Source: Oceanirhabdus seepicola
GTDB lineage: Bacteria > Bacillota > Clostridia > Clostridiales > Clostridiaceae
Direction: 5' to 3'
NCBI RefSeq assembly: GCF_023684385.1
Contig: NZ_JAGSOJ010000003.1
Location: forward strand, 1 to 64,000
Length of the DNA: 64,000 nt
In this document: positions 1 to 9,254 of the stretch, piece after piece
How positions within the stretch are numbered: position 1 is the first letter of the stretch
Layout: the number at the start of each line of letters is the position of its first letter
The notes under the pieces: model-generated
Database searches by the model: none
Told to the model about the DNA's origin: nothing
What the model saw: the letters and a program-made list of their open reading frames with translations, nothing else
Program-made: the position numbers and the translations under genes

Positions 1-845
1 CTTAATACATGCACAGCCATAGCTTTTACATCTTCAGGTATAACATAATCTCTACCCATAATAGCAGCATGAGCTTGGCTAGCTTTCATCAATGCTAATG
101 AAGCCCTTGGACTACAGCCTAATTCAATATTACTTGATTTACGTGTTTCGCTTATGATAGTTAATAAATACTCAACTATTTGTGGACTTATAAAAACCTT
201 GTTATAATTACTTTGAACATATTCAATCTCTTGCATAGTAACAACAGATTCTAAAGTTTCCAATGGATCTTCTAACCTATATCTTTCAAGCATAATCTTT
301 TCTTCATTGAAATTCGGATATCCCATAGAAAGTCTTATAAAAAATCTATCAAGTTGTGCTTCAGGAAGTGGGAATGTTCCAAACTGTTCAACAGGATTCT
401 GGGTTCCTATTACAAAGAAGGGTTTTTGTAATGGTATTGTATTTCCTTCTACTGTGAGTTGCCTTTCTTCCATACACTCTAAAAGAGCAGATTGAGTTCT
501 TGGAGTTGCTCTGTTAATTTCGTCAGCTAGTATTATTTGACTTAAAAGAGGTCCTTTTTTGAATTCAAAATCTAAAGTCTTCTGATTGTAATAATATATT
601 CCTGTCAAATCTGATGGAAGTAAGTCAGGTGTAAATTGTATTCTGTTAAAACTGCAGTCTAATGTCTTGGATAAACTATTTGAAAGTTTTGTTTTACCTA
701 ATCCAGGTACATCTTCAAGTAAAACATGTCCAGAACATATAAAAGCTACAATTATTTTATCTATTTTATCTTCTTTTCCTACAATAACTTTGCTTATATT
801 TTCATTTACTTTTGTTCTGAAATCTGTGAATTTGTTAATATCCAT
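1..845 (-). CDS. MoxR-type AAA+ ATPase, second copy (C-terminus outside window)
   Basis: The gene reads leftward from an ATG at 845 and runs off the left edge, leaving about 281 of the expected 316 codons. It matches the complete moxR at 3820-4770 base for base over roughly the first 600 positions (offset 3925). The few substitutions I found lie in the 5' end of the gene (about position 620 upward), and one changes Ser4 to Asn. The Walker A (PGLGKT, residues 47-52), Walker B (ILADEI) and GTQNP sensor motifs are intact. MoxR ATPases act as chaperones for the vWA/DUF58 proteins encoded beside them. A GGGGGAG ribosome site precedes the ATG. It is likely the first gene of a duplicated operon continuing to the left, but this cannot be seen. 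Confidence 0.93.
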   Translation of the reverse strand, partial: MDINKFTDFRTKVNENISKVIVGKEDKIDKIIVAFICSGHVLLEDVPGLGKTKLSNSLSKTLDCSFNRIQFTPDLLPSDLTGIYYYNQKTLDFEFKKGPLLSQIILADEINRATPRTQSALLECMEERQLTVEGNTIPLQKPFFVIGTQNPVEQFGTFPLPEAQLDRFFIRLSMGYPNFNEEKIMLERYRLEDPLETLESVVTMQEIEYVQSNYNKVFISPQIVEYLLTIISETRKSSNIELGCSPRASLALMKASQAHAAIMGRDYVIPEDVKAMAVHVL

Positions 846-917
846 TTTTTCTCCCCCATTTGTGATGAAATTTTCTATATTTAAATAGTATAGTTAAATT
901 ATAACATCTAGATAATT

Positions 918-951
918 GATAGACTAATTACGTTATTGTAATTAGTCTATC
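918..951. repeat. Perfect 14-bp inverted repeat upstream of moxR copy 2
   Basis: GATAGACTAATTAC is followed by a six-base gap (GTTATT) and then its exact complement. It lies about 75 bp before the start of the second moxR. There is no T-run to mark it as a terminator, so an operator or RNA structure is possible. The matching place near 4846-4870 keeps the left arm but has lost bases from the right arm. Confidence 0.7.
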
Positions 952-1233
952 GATTTATAAGCAAAAATGGAATATTATCCTAGTGAAAATAGGGTAATAT
1001 ATAAATTTACCGTATTAATTAGAATTATTCTAAATATAAGAAGTTTTCAGAATATTGGCGGCAATTGCGCTTTAATGTTGCATGTTTTAATGTTAATAAT
1101 GGAAGAGTTACATTTTTGTAATATTCCATTAAAATGCCTTACGAAAAAGTAATCAAAACAAGTATGATTAAAAAATTAACAATTTTATTGAATTTATTAG
1201 AAGTAAGAAAAATTAGTTGTAAAAACAAAACAG

Positions 1234-1275
1234 GCCATCAAAAGTAGGGAAAGCTAAATTTGATGGCTTTTTAAT
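1234..1275. terminator. Hairpin terminator after the moxR-DUF58 operon
   Basis: GCCATCAAA (1234-1242) pairs with TTTGATGGC (1259-1267), with T-rich sequence on the outer side for both strands. On the minus strand it lies about 160 bp past the stop of the membrane protein gene at 1428. An equivalent hairpin sits at 5286-5325, after the ThrE exporter genes, so the terminator belongs to the duplicated unit. Confidence 0.65.
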
Positions 1276-1427
1276 ATTCAAATTTAAATAAAGTTTTTCA
1301 TAAAGAAAATCAAACCCAATCTATATAAGTTTACCTGGTGACTGTTGCATATATCTAAATAGTAACTAGAAAAGGAACTCCTGACGATAACTATTTGATA
1401 CGTCTAAAAGATACACTTGGGGCATTT

Positions 1428-2678
1428 TTATAACTGTTTCTTTATTTCAATATAATTTTCCTTGATTTTTCTATATTGTTTTTCGTTCATTTCGTGATCT
1501 GAAAATTTGGCTTCATTATATATTAAGGCTATCTCATCTAACTCATTAAGGGTATCTACTTGAAGCTTAGTTACTTCTTTAAGTTGAGAGGCGGTCATAG
1601 AGCTCTTAAATATTTTCTTATTTTTTGTGGCGGTTTGAAATTCTTTAAAGACTTCAAGAATTCTCATAGTAATACTCAAATTTCCTTTAAAGGTTTTTTT
1701 AAAAAACTTTTTTACTTTTCCACTTTTTTTATTTTCCGTAGCTGTTTTTATTTGCTCTCTTATTTCTTCTGTGTCTTTTTTTATAAATTGAAACTTACTG
1801 ATAAGTTTCAATAAAAGCTTTGCAATTATAAATACTATAATTATAAAGAATAAAATTTTGAGGACTTGAGATATAAAATAATTCCCTTCATATTGTGGGG
1901 TAAGTCCTTGATCAAAAATATCTCTATGTGGAATATAGGTTTTCATACGAGCCAGCAATTCGTCTGCATATGCAGGGTCTATATGTGCACGCATTACATC
2001 AACGGCTTTTTCCAAAAGTGTAAGAGGCAAATGTAATAACCATAATAGTACATTGAGGACTTTGTCAATGATAAACATTAGGCACTTCTTAAAAATAATT
2101 TCAGTTTTACTAAAACACGCTAAAGGTATGACAACTGAAATAAATAGATTAAAATATTTTGAATACTTACTTCTAATTTTGAACTTGAAATTTCTACTTT
2201 CTCTTAGAAGCATAATAATGACAACTAGTAAAAACACATAATATCTAAATAGATGAAAAGCAAATTCTTTATCTACTATCATAGTCAGTATACTCACTGT
2301 AAAAGAAACTATTAATGCATTTACAGACATTGTTTTGCAATTATCATAATCAATAGCTTTTTCTTCAATGCAATTCATATAAACTATCATAGATGCAGTA
2401 TATATGCTGTATGTAACACCGATAAAAAATGTATAATTTACGAAATACAATGTTATACAAATTATAATAGGAATTATACAAGAAATAATTTTTCTATGAG
2501 TAGTATTCAACTTAGTATATAGTAGTTGCATAATAAAGCATCCAAGTGTGGTAAATAAAAATAAATCATGATTAATATCTATTCCACCAAACACATTAAT
2601 TAAAAAGGACCAAATAATAAATGATAAAAGTAATATAGAGAAAGTTATTAAGGTTTTAATTTCTCTTTCCCAACTCAT
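1428..2678 (-). CDS. Multi-pass membrane protein with DUF4129-like C-terminus
   Basis: Third gene of the moxR-DUF58 operon. The start at 2678 (MSWEREIK) overlaps the stop of the DUF58 gene by one base (TAATG) and has a GGAGGCG ribosome site, giving 416 residues; a longer frame to 2729 is less likely. About six to seven hydrophobic segments lie in the first 210 residues. A loop and another membrane helix (about 268-290) follow, then a basic helical cytoplasmic tail. The last 60 residues (ASQLKEVTK, ELDEIALIYNEAKFSDHEM) resemble the DUF4129 tail found in proteins of such operons. Those relatives usually carry a transglutaminase-like domain, which is not visible here. Exact function is unknown. 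Confidence 0.75.
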   Translation of the reverse strand: MSWEREIKTLITFSILLLSFIIWSFLINVFGGIDINHDLFLFTTLGCFIMQLLYTKLNTTHRKIISCIIPIIICITLYFVNYTFFIGVTYSIYTASMIVYMNCIEEKAIDYDNCKTMSVNALIVSFTVSILTMIVDKEFAFHLFRYYVFLLVVIIMLLRESRNFKFKIRSKYSKYFNLFISVVIPLACFSKTEIIFKKCLMFIIDKVLNVLLWLLHLPLTLLEKAVDVMRAHIDPAYADELLARMKTYIPHRDIFDQGLTPQYEGNYFISQVLKILFFIIIVFIIAKLLLKLISKFQFIKKDTEEIREQIKTATENKKSGKVKKFFKKTFKGNLSITMRILEVFKEFQTATKNKKIFKSSMTASQLKEVTKLQVDTLNELDEIALIYNEAKFSDHEMNEKQYRKIKENYIEIKKQL

Positions 2679-3805
2679 TATTTCGCCTCCTCTATAAAGT
2701 CTAGTTTTTCTATTCCTTGAATTTTGCATAAATTTGATTCTTGTGAAATATCTATTAATTTAATATTTATTCCTTGCTTAGCTAACTTGCTAAAAATGTT
2801 ACAACATCGCTCATTAAGGTAAGGGGTTATAACAACATAAGTTTCATTTCTATTAAAATTTTTTCTGTTTATTTCTAAAAATTTATCAAACTCAACTTCA
2901 GTTAGATAATCCATTCTAGCACATAATTCCATAATCTTTTCAAAAGAATTAACAGCAGGTATAACTTTATTAATAGTTTTTGAACCCCTAGTAATTATTC
3001 TGGCATTCGTCCACATTCCAGTAGGTATGCTGTCTTTTAATGCCTTCTGCGCTAAAGTTGCAGCTATTTTTATACCAGACTCAATTCTATCGGCAAGTAT
3101 CCCACTATATGCTATATCGCAACATTGAACATTAATTATAAAAACAAGTTCTCTCTCTGAGGTATAATCATATTCTTTTACCATAAGCTTATTCATTTTC
3201 ATACTTGATTTCCAATGTATATCTTTCATTCTATCTTCTGTGTTGTATTCTCTAATTCCTTTAATATAAAGAGGGTCTTTAAATATCCATCTTCTTATAA
3301 TATTATCACCAAGTGAATTCACTGTTTTAAATCTAAAATCGCATAAATCCATAATTTCAGGATATACAACCACCTCATTAAAATTATCTACATCTCTAGT
3401 TTGAGCACTAAATCCAAATACATCTCCAACAGTTATTTCCATGTAATGAAATAAATAAGTGCCTCTTTTATTAACTTTAACATTGTATTTTCTTCGTCGT
3501 CGTTCGTAGTTCATCATATTATACATTGAAATATGAAAAAACTTACTACCAGCATCCTCTATAATTATATTCTCAACATATTCAAATTCATTTGGTAACA
3601 TTTGCTTGATAAGCAAAAAAGATACTGGAAGCCATTTGTTATTTTCCACAACTGTTTCTAGTGTGAAAGATTCACCTTGATGTACTTTGTTATTTTCTAT
3701 ATTTCTCTCTATTTTTAATTTTTCAAATCCCTTAACCTTTGTTATTTCTCCTAGCATAATCAAAATGCAAATAATTAAACACATAAACAGTATTTTAATA
3801 AACAT
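2678..3805 (-). CDS. DUF58 domain protein
   Basis: A 375-residue protein with an N-terminal membrane helix (about residues 3-20), a beta-rich central part, and the DUF58 signature around residues 184-215 (GIREYNTEDRMKDIHWKSS, then KLMVKEYD). DUF58 proteins are vWA-like partners of MoxR ATPases, thought to act in envelope-complex assembly. The gene lies 14 bp after moxR (3820-4770) and overlaps the next gene by one base, so the three are translated as one operon. It starts at an ATG at 3805 with an AGGGTGAT ribosome site. The family is clear; the client complex is not known. Confidence 0.88.
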   Translation of the reverse strand: MFIKILFMCLIICILIMLGEITKVKGFEKLKIERNIENNKVHQGESFTLETVVENNKWLPVSFLLIKQMLPNEFEYVENIIIEDAGSKFFHISMYNMMNYERRRRKYNVKVNKRGTYLFHYMEITVGDVFGFSAQTRDVDNFNEVVVYPEIMDLCDFRFKTVNSLGDNIIRRWIFKDPLYIKGIREYNTEDRMKDIHWKSSMKMNKLMVKEYDYTSERELVFIINVQCCDIAYSGILADRIESGIKIAATLAQKALKDSIPTGMWTNARIITRGSKTINKVIPAVNSFEKIMELCARMDYLTEVEFDKFLEINRKNFNRNETYVVITPYLNERCCNIFSKLAKQGINIKLIDISQESNLCKIQGIEKLDFIEEAK

Positions 3806-3819
3806 AATATCACCCTTTA

Positions 3820-4770
3820 CTATATTTCTTCTAGTGGCGTGTTTATAGAACTCAATATGTCTTGTATAGCTTTTTCTGAAGCGTCTACACCGATACTCAT
3901 ATCATTTTTTAGTATTAACCTATGGCTTAATACATGCACAGCCATAGCTTTTACATCTTCAGGTATAACATAATCTCTACCCATAATAGCAGCATGAGCT
4001 TGGCTAGCTTTCATCAATGCTAATGAAGCCCTTGGACTACAGCCTAATTCAATATTACTTGATTTACGTGTTTCGCTTATGATAGTTAATAAATACTCAA
4101 CTATTTGTGGACTTATAAAAACCTTGTTATAATTACTTTGAACATATTCAATCTCTTGCATAGTAACAACAGATTCTAAAGTTTCCAATGGATCTTCTAA
4201 CCTATATCTTTCAAGCATAATCTTTTCTTCATTGAAATTCGGATATCCCATAGAAAGTCTTATAAAAAATCTATCAAGTTGTGCTTCAGGAAGTGGGAAT
4301 GTTCCAAACTGTTCAACAGGATTCTGGGTTCCTATTACAAAGAAGGGTTTTTGTAATGGTATTGTATTTCCTTCTACTGTGAGTTGCCTTTCTTCCATAC
4401 ACTCTAAAAGAGCAGATTGAGTTCTTGGAGTTGCTCTGTTAATTTCGTCAGCTAGTATTATTTGACTTAAAAGAGGTCCTTTTTTGAATTCAAAATCTAA
4501 AGTCTTCTGATTGTAATAATATATTCCAGTCAAATCTGATGGAAGTAAGTCAGGTGTAAATTGTATTCTGTTAAAACTGCAGTCTAATGTCTTGGATAAA
4601 CTATTTGAAAGCTTTGTTTTACCTAATCCAGGTACATCTTCAAGTAAAACATGTCCAGAACATATAAAAGCTACAATTATTTTATCTATTTTATCTTCTT
4701 TTCCTACAATAACTTTACTTATATTTTCATTTACTTTTGTTCTAAAATCTGTAAATTTACTAATATCCAT
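3820..4770 (-). CDS. MoxR-type AAA+ ATPase
   Basis: A complete 316-residue ATPase: Walker A PGLGKT (47-52), Walker B ILADEIN (105-111), GTQNP sensor 1 near 147, an LDRF arginine-finger region and the small C-terminal lid (CSPRASLALMKASQAHA). MoxR proteins couple ATP hydrolysis to maturation of vWA/DUF58 partners, and the DUF58 gene follows directly. A GGGGGAG ribosome site precedes the ATG at 4770. The gene is almost identical to the partial copy at 1-845. The contrast between near-identical coding parts and diverged spacers suggests recent duplication or gene conversion. Confidence 0.95.
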   Translation of the reverse strand: MDISKFTDFRTKVNENISKVIVGKEDKIDKIIVAFICSGHVLLEDVPGLGKTKLSNSLSKTLDCSFNRIQFTPDLLPSDLTGIYYYNQKTLDFEFKKGPLLSQIILADEINRATPRTQSALLECMEERQLTVEGNTIPLQKPFFVIGTQNPVEQFGTFPLPEAQLDRFFIRLSMGYPNFNEEKIMLERYRLEDPLETLESVVTMQEIEYVQSNYNKVFISPQIVEYLLTIISETRKSSNIELGCSPRASLALMKASQAHAAIMGRDYVIPEDVKAMAVHVLSHRLILKNDMSIGVDASEKAIQDILSSINTPLEEI

Positions 4771-5369
4771 TTTTTCTCCCCCGTTTTCGATAAAATTTTC
4801 TACATTTAAGTATTATAGTTAAATTATAGCATTTACTCAATTGACAGACTAATTACAATAATGTAATCTAAGGAGGAAAATTGTAAGCTTAAATAAAATA
4901 TTATCTAGTATAAATTTGGTATATAAAAAATTATCTTATTAAAAAGGACTAGTTACTGTCAATAATTACTATTTAAATATAAAAAAAATAACAATATTGA
5001 CGGTAATTGTACTTTAATGATGAATATTTTAATGTTAATAATAGAAAGGTTACCTTTTTGTAATATATCATCAGTTTACCTTACGAAAAATGAATAAATG
5101 AAGTGAGATTTCTTCATAAAAGTGACTATCACTGTAAGAAATTGATTATGGAAATGGTCTTTGCAAGAATTTGAGATTCTAAGCGACTAAAGTAGATATT
5201 CTGTTACGTGAAGGTGAAATTTAAAAAATTAAGAATTTTATTGAATTTATAAGAAGTAAGAAAAATTAGTTTAAAAACAAGACAGGCCATCAAAAGTAGG
5301 TAAAGCTACTTTGATGGCTTTTAATATTCGAATTTTCATTAGTGAATGGTCAGCGAAATCATTCCATAA
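4771..5369. other. Non-coding spacer upstream of moxR copy 1
   Basis: I see no gene in this stretch. It is alignable in patches to 846-1300 (shared blocks around 5010-5095 and 5222-5337) but is about 130 bp longer. It contains the terminator hairpin of the exporter genes at 5286-5325. No promoter is clear enough to call. Confidence 0.6.
5286..5325. terminator. Hairpin terminator downstream of the ThrE exporter genes
   Basis: GCCATCAAA pairs with TTTGATGGC across a loop of about 16 bases, flanked by T-rich/A-rich sequence. It is nearly the same as the hairpin at 1234-1267 and lies about 45 bp past the stop of the small exporter subunit on the minus strand. Confidence 0.65.
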
Positions 5370-5819
5370 TTACTTTTGCATGCTCATTCTTTTTTTCATA
5401 TTGATCATTCTAAAAATAGAATATATAAAAACAATACCTATAGCTATAGTTACAGCTTCAGTCAAAGTGTTAATGCCAGTAGTAACTGCTCTGTCATATT
5501 CATGGTTAACATATTGATAGACTGTACGGTACATTCCTCCACCAGGAACTAAAGGAATCATTCCACATACAATAAAAGCTGTTGCTGGTGTTTTTGCTTT
5601 TCTAGCCATCACTTCCGAATATAAAGACATTAGTGCAGACCCAATAAAAAGGGCAAAAGTATTGTTAAAATCTACTGAAAGAAGTAGCGAATAAAATAAC
5701 CAACTTATACCTCCACTTAAAGAGGCAGTTAATAGATGCTTTTTCTGAATATTAAATTGAATTCCGAATCCTAAGGAAGCTACTATCGCCAATAAAACTT
5801 CAAATATGATTCTGCCCAT
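5370..5819 (-). CDS. Threonine/serine exporter, small subunit (DUF3815/ThrE_2)
   Basis: A 149-residue integral membrane protein with about five hydrophobic helices. It has the conserved PLVPGGGMYRTVYQ segment around residues 90-105, typical of the ThrE_2/DUF3815 half of ThrE-type exporters. In many Firmicutes ThrE is split into a larger DUF1212 part and this small part, which act together to export threonine and serine. The ATG at 5819 directly abuts the stop of the larger subunit gene (TAGATG), so translation is coupled. Substrate is inferred from the family only. Confidence 0.85.
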   Translation of the reverse strand: MGRIIFEVLLAIVASLGFGIQFNIQKKHLLTASLSGGISWLFYSLLLSVDFNNTFALFIGSALMSLYSEVMARKAKTPATAFIVCGMIPLVPGGGMYRTVYQYVNHEYDRAVTTGINTLTEAVTIAIGIVFIYSIFRMINMKKRMSMQK

Positions 5820-6584
5820 CTATATCACCCCTTTCACGTAATAAAACAAAGAAAAAATTATCACTGAACCAAGAGCAATACCAAGGGCCACAAATAAAGC
5901 TTCCATAACTCTAGAAATACCTGAGTAAAAGTCCCCAGCAATAGTATCTCTTACACCATTTGTAATAGTTAAACCTGGTACCAGTAACATTATAGAGCCT
6001 ATAATTATTACATTTGATTCAATATTGATGAATAGAGAAGAGAACAGGGCTATAAAACTTGCCAAGGCTCCTCCAAGAATATTAGTGAAAAAGTCATTTA
6101 ATTGTAATTCGTCACATTTTTTTAATAAAACTTTTATTATACAACCTATAATAATGGATATAACAAAGTCTAAACTTTTACCTCCAAATAAACCTGTAAA
6201 GCATCCGGCAACAACACCACCAGCTAATATTTGTGTAAAATATTTATAGTTCGTACCATGTTTGATTTTCACTAGTTCTTTCTTTACTTCTTCTAAAGAA
6301 GCTGATTTATTGGATATTTTTCTTGAAAGTTCGTTTACATTGTGTATCTTGCTCAGATCTATAGTTCGTTTCTTAATTCTCTTAATAAATGTAGTAGGAT
6401 TTCCATCTTCATCTTTTAATGAGATCATTATCACTGAGGGAGTTACAAAACTCTCTACCACATGTACGTCATAAGCCTTGCAAATGATTGTAATTGTTTC
6501 TTCAACACGGTAAACTTCTCCACCGTTTTCTAATATAATTTGACCGGCAGTTTCAGCAACTTCTAAAATATCTTTAATAGACAT
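5820..6584 (-). CDS. Threonine/serine exporter, large subunit (DUF1212/ThrE)
   Basis: The start at ATG 6584 (MSIKDILEVAETAG) is set by an AGGAGG site seven bases upstream; an earlier in-frame GTG would sit only one base from that site. The 254-residue product has a soluble N-terminal half with the ENGGEVYRVEETI motif of DUF1212, then about five membrane helices, including LLVPGLTITNGVRD. It forms the ThrE-type exporter with the adjoining small subunit. Next to amino-acid fermentation genes, it could relieve excess threonine/serine or a related amino acid, but that is inference. Confidence 0.87.
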   Translation of the reverse strand: MSIKDILEVAETAGQIILENGGEVYRVEETITIICKAYDVHVVESFVTPSVIMISLKDEDGNPTTFIKRIKKRTIDLSKIHNVNELSRKISNKSASLEEVKKELVKIKHGTNYKYFTQILAGGVVAGCFTGLFGGKSLDFVISIIIGCIIKVLLKKCDELQLNDFFTNILGGALASFIALFSSLFINIESNVIIIGSIMLLVPGLTITNGVRDTIAGDFYSGISRVMEALFVALGIALGSVIIFSLFYYVKGVI

Positions 6585-6853
6585 ACACACACCTCCTGAA
6601 TATATAAAGGATAAATTATAAACCAGTTATTCTTTGCAGAGAAGTAATAACCCCCTATAAATTAATTCGTTTCATTATACATAAAATCTTGGTAATTATC
6701 AATAAGAATTTTTCAAGAAAAATAATTCATAATAGTTGGAATTATTTTAGTAAAGATGGATAGGAATAGAAGATTACTTACTAGTTATTTATTGCAATAT
6801 GTTTTATAATTAAAAAAACAATAAATAATGGTGGGAGGAATCTTAGAAAGACT

Positions 6854-8221
6854 ATGAATAAGGATAGAATTATACTTGAGGAATTGATAAATAATCTTCA
6901 TGATGGAATACATATCATTGATGAGAAAGGTACCACCATATACTACAATGAGGCAATGGCAAATCTTGAAGGGACAACAAGAGATGAGGTTCTTGGAAAA
7001 GGCATCACAGAATATCTAGGTCAACTTAAGGAAGAGAATTCTACATTATTAGGTGCAATTAAGAATAAGAAGAAGTATTCTGAGATACTACAGGAATATT
7101 ACAATAATAATAATAAATTAATAACAACAATTAATACATCAATACCAATACTTAATGAGCAGAAAGTTATAGGAGCAATTGAGATTTCAAAAAATATGAC
7201 TCAAGTGAAGATGCTTAATGAGAAGGTATTGAAACTTGAAGAGAAAGAAAGAAAATCAAATAATGGATATTCTTTTAAAGATATTATCGGAAATAGTACT
7301 GAAATGAGAAGTGTTGTTAATAAAGCAATGAGAGCTAGTTTGTCAAATTCATCTGTGCTTATATATGGTGAGACTGGATCAGGAAAAGAAGTTCTTGCTC
7401 AGAGTATTCATTATAATGGTATAAGAAGAGATAAACCATTTATAGCTGTAAACTGTGCAGCGGTACCTAGTCCGCTATTAGAGGGAATGTTTTTCGGTAC
7501 AGTAAAGGGAAGCTTTACTGGTGCAATAGACAAGAAAGGTTTGTTTGAAGCTGCTCACAGAGGAACTCTCTTATTAGATGAGCTTAATTCCATGGATACT
7601 CACTTGCAATCCAAACTTTTAAGGGTATTGCAAGAAGGATATATTAGACCTTTAGGTAGCAATAGAACAATCGATGTTGATGTGAGAGTTATTGCAACAC
7701 TCAATGAAAATCCAGAGAAACTTATAAAAGAGGGGAAGCTTCGAAAGGATCTATATTACAGATTGAGTGTGGTAAAGTTTGATATTCCACCTTTAAAGGA
7801 TAGAAAAGAAGATATTGAAGAATTGGTAAATCACTTTATCCAATATTATAATAAAATTCTTGGTAAAGAAGTAATAGGTGTTAAAGAAGAAGTTATGGAA
7901 AGGCTAATTAATCATGAATGGCCTGGTAATATACGAGAGTTAAAGAACGCTATTGAATCGGCAATGAATATGGCAGAGGATTATAATAAAATTGGTTTAG
8001 AAATGTTTGAAGAAAAGTTTAGTAGGGGAGAACATGAAAAGATAGTACTTAATGGGAAATCCCTTGATGAATATCTTGGTAATGTAGAGAAAAATATTAT
8101 TCTAGATGCGTTGCTTAGAATGAATGGTAATATTTCAAAGACAGCAGCATATTTAAAAATATCAAGACAATCTCTTCAGTATAAAATCAAAAAATATAAA
8201 AATGACACTAATGGAAATTAA
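6854..8221 (+). CDS. Sigma-54-dependent transcriptional activator (PAS-AAA+-Fis HTH)
   Basis: A 455-residue enhancer-binding protein. A PAS-type sensory domain covers about residues 5-115 (GIHIIDEKGTTIYYNEA). The central AAA+ domain runs about 145-375, with Walker A GETGSGKE, a sigma-54 contact loop reading GSFTGA in place of the usual GAFTGA, and Walker B LLLDE. A Fis-type helix-turn-helix ends the protein (NISKTAAYLKISRQSLQYKI). Domain order resembles RocR-like activators of arginine/ornithine catabolism. It lies 2.2 kb upstream of a -24/-12 promoter that reads into the ornithine operon, making it the best candidate activator. The ribosome site GGGAGGA is rather far (about 14 bases) from the ATG; no better start is visible. 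Confidence 0.93.
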   Translation: MNKDRIILEELINNLHDGIHIIDEKGTTIYYNEAMANLEGTTRDEVLGKGITEYLGQLKEENSTLLGAIKNKKKYSEILQEYYNNNNKLITTINTSIPILNEQKVIGAIEISKNMTQVKMLNEKVLKLEEKERKSNNGYSFKDIIGNSTEMRSVVNKAMRASLSNSSVLIYGETGSGKEVLAQSIHYNGIRRDKPFIAVNCAAVPSPLLEGMFFGTVKGSFTGAIDKKGLFEAAHRGTLLLDELNSMDTHLQSKLLRVLQEGYIRPLGSNRTIDVDVRVIATLNENPEKLIKEGKLRKDLYYRLSVVKFDIPPLKDRKEDIEELVNHFIQYYNKILGKEVIGVKEEVMERLINHEWPGNIRELKNAIESAMNMAEDYNKIGLEMFEEKFSRGEHEKIVLNGKSLDEYLGNVEKNIILDALLRMNGNISKTAAYLKISRQSLQYKIKKYKNDTNGN

Positions 8222-8238
8222 TATTTTTCTCACATATG

Positions 8239-8282
8239 AAAACTATCTAAGTTTATTAAATAACTTTGATAGTTTTTTTTAT
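8239..8282 (+). terminator. Terminator of the sigma-54 activator gene
   Basis: AAACTATC pairs with GATAGTTT across an AT-rich loop that itself contains an AAGTT/AACTT match, followed by a run of T. It lies just past the stop codon at 8221. Confidence 0.75.
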
Positions 8283-8431
8283 TTTCACAATTCTATCACA
8301 ATTATAACAATATTTAATCAAATATGAGGATTATTATATAAATGTAAGACATAAAGGAAGTATTTAAGGTACTTGGATGTTACTAAGTTAGTGATGTACA
8401 GTAAAGAACTAAAATATATGGGGGAGTGAAA

Positions 8432-9250
8432 ATGAAAAAGAAATTAAAGACTAGAGGTATTATTCAGAGTTTTTTCTTTATCCTTATTGCATTTATTGCA
8501 ATAAACAAAACATTAGTTGAATCAGGTAAAGGGTTTAAATTTTTATCGTCAGCATCTCTACATGCAATATGTCCATTTGGAGGAGTTGTATCAATTTATC
8601 AATTTTTATCAGTGGGTACCTTTGTTAAGAAAATACATGAATCTTCATTTATATTAATGATAATTATTTTTATAATTGCAATTGGTTTTGGTGCGATATT
8701 CTGTGGATGGATTTGTCCTTTTGGAACGATTCAAGAATGGATTAGCAAAATAGGTAAAAAAATATTTAAGTCAAAGCATAATAATTTTATTCCATTAAAG
8801 TATGATAAATATTTAAGGTTTTTAAGATATTTTGTATTGATATGGGTTGTATATGTGACAGCTGTAACGGCAAAAATAGGATTTTCAGATATTGACCCTT
8901 ATTATAGTTTGTTTAACTTTTGGACAGGTGAGGTAGCAGTTACTGGAATGGTTATTCTTATAGTAACACTATTGGCTTCGATTTTTATTGAAAGACCTTG
9001 GTGTAAATATCTTTGCCCATATGGAGCAGTATTAGGGATTTTTAATCTATTTAGAATATTTAAGATTAAGAGAAATACTAAGAGTTGTATATCTTGTAAG
9101 GCTTGTGATAGAGCGTGTCCTATGAATATAAAGGTTTCTGAAGTTAAAGAGGTTAGAAATCATCAATGTATATCTTGTATGAAATGTACATCTGAAGAGG
9201 GTTGCCATATAGATGATACCGTAAGTTTTACATGTAAAAGGAGGTCTTAA
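8432..9250 (+). CDS. NapH/NosR-like membrane 4Fe-4S protein
   Basis: A membrane protein of 272 residues if started at ATG 8432 (MKKKLKTRG, with GGGGGAG upstream), rather than the GTG two codons earlier. It has about five membrane helices and the two cysteine motifs of NapH/NosR/CcoG-type quinol or ferredoxin linkers (CGWICPFG and CKYLCPYG). A ferredoxin-like tail follows: a full CISCKACDRACP cluster and a second, irregular one (CISCMKC, then EEGC). Such proteins pass electrons between the membrane and a partner. It forms a two-gene unit with the next gene (4 bp apart). Partner and electron donor are unknown; a role in re-oxidising fermentation carriers is only a guess. Confidence 0.85.
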   Translation: MKKKLKTRGIIQSFFFILIAFIAINKTLVESGKGFKFLSSASLHAICPFGGVVSIYQFLSVGTFVKKIHESSFILMIIIFIIAIGFGAIFCGWICPFGTIQEWISKIGKKIFKSKHNNFIPLKYDKYLRFLRYFVLIWVVYVTAVTAKIGFSDIDPYYSLFNFWTGEVAVTGMVILIVTLLASIFIERPWCKYLCPYGAVLGIFNLFRIFKIKRNTKSCISCKACDRACPMNIKVSEVKEVRNHQCISCMKCTSEEGCHIDDTVSFTCKRRS

Positions 9251-9254
9251 TAAT

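Larger units (their letters stand above)
846..1427. other. Non-coding spacer between the tandem moxR operons
   Basis: No credible gene lies here. A 61-codon open frame at 967-1152 has no ribosome site, and its frame is not kept in the related spacer at 4771-5369, so I reject it. The spacer holds a perfect 14-bp stem hairpin (918-951) and a terminator-like hairpin (1234-1267). Much of it is recognisably homologous to 4771-5369, with the two stretches showing many substitutions and indels. Confidence 0.7.

Noticed and set aside
1055..1068. TTGGCGGCAATTGC, similar to a sigma-54 promoter
   Set aside because: GG and GC are only eight bases apart instead of ten, and no gene follows on that strand.
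967..1152. 61-codon open frame between the moxR copies
   Set aside because: No ribosome site; the related spacer at 4771-5369 does not keep the frame.
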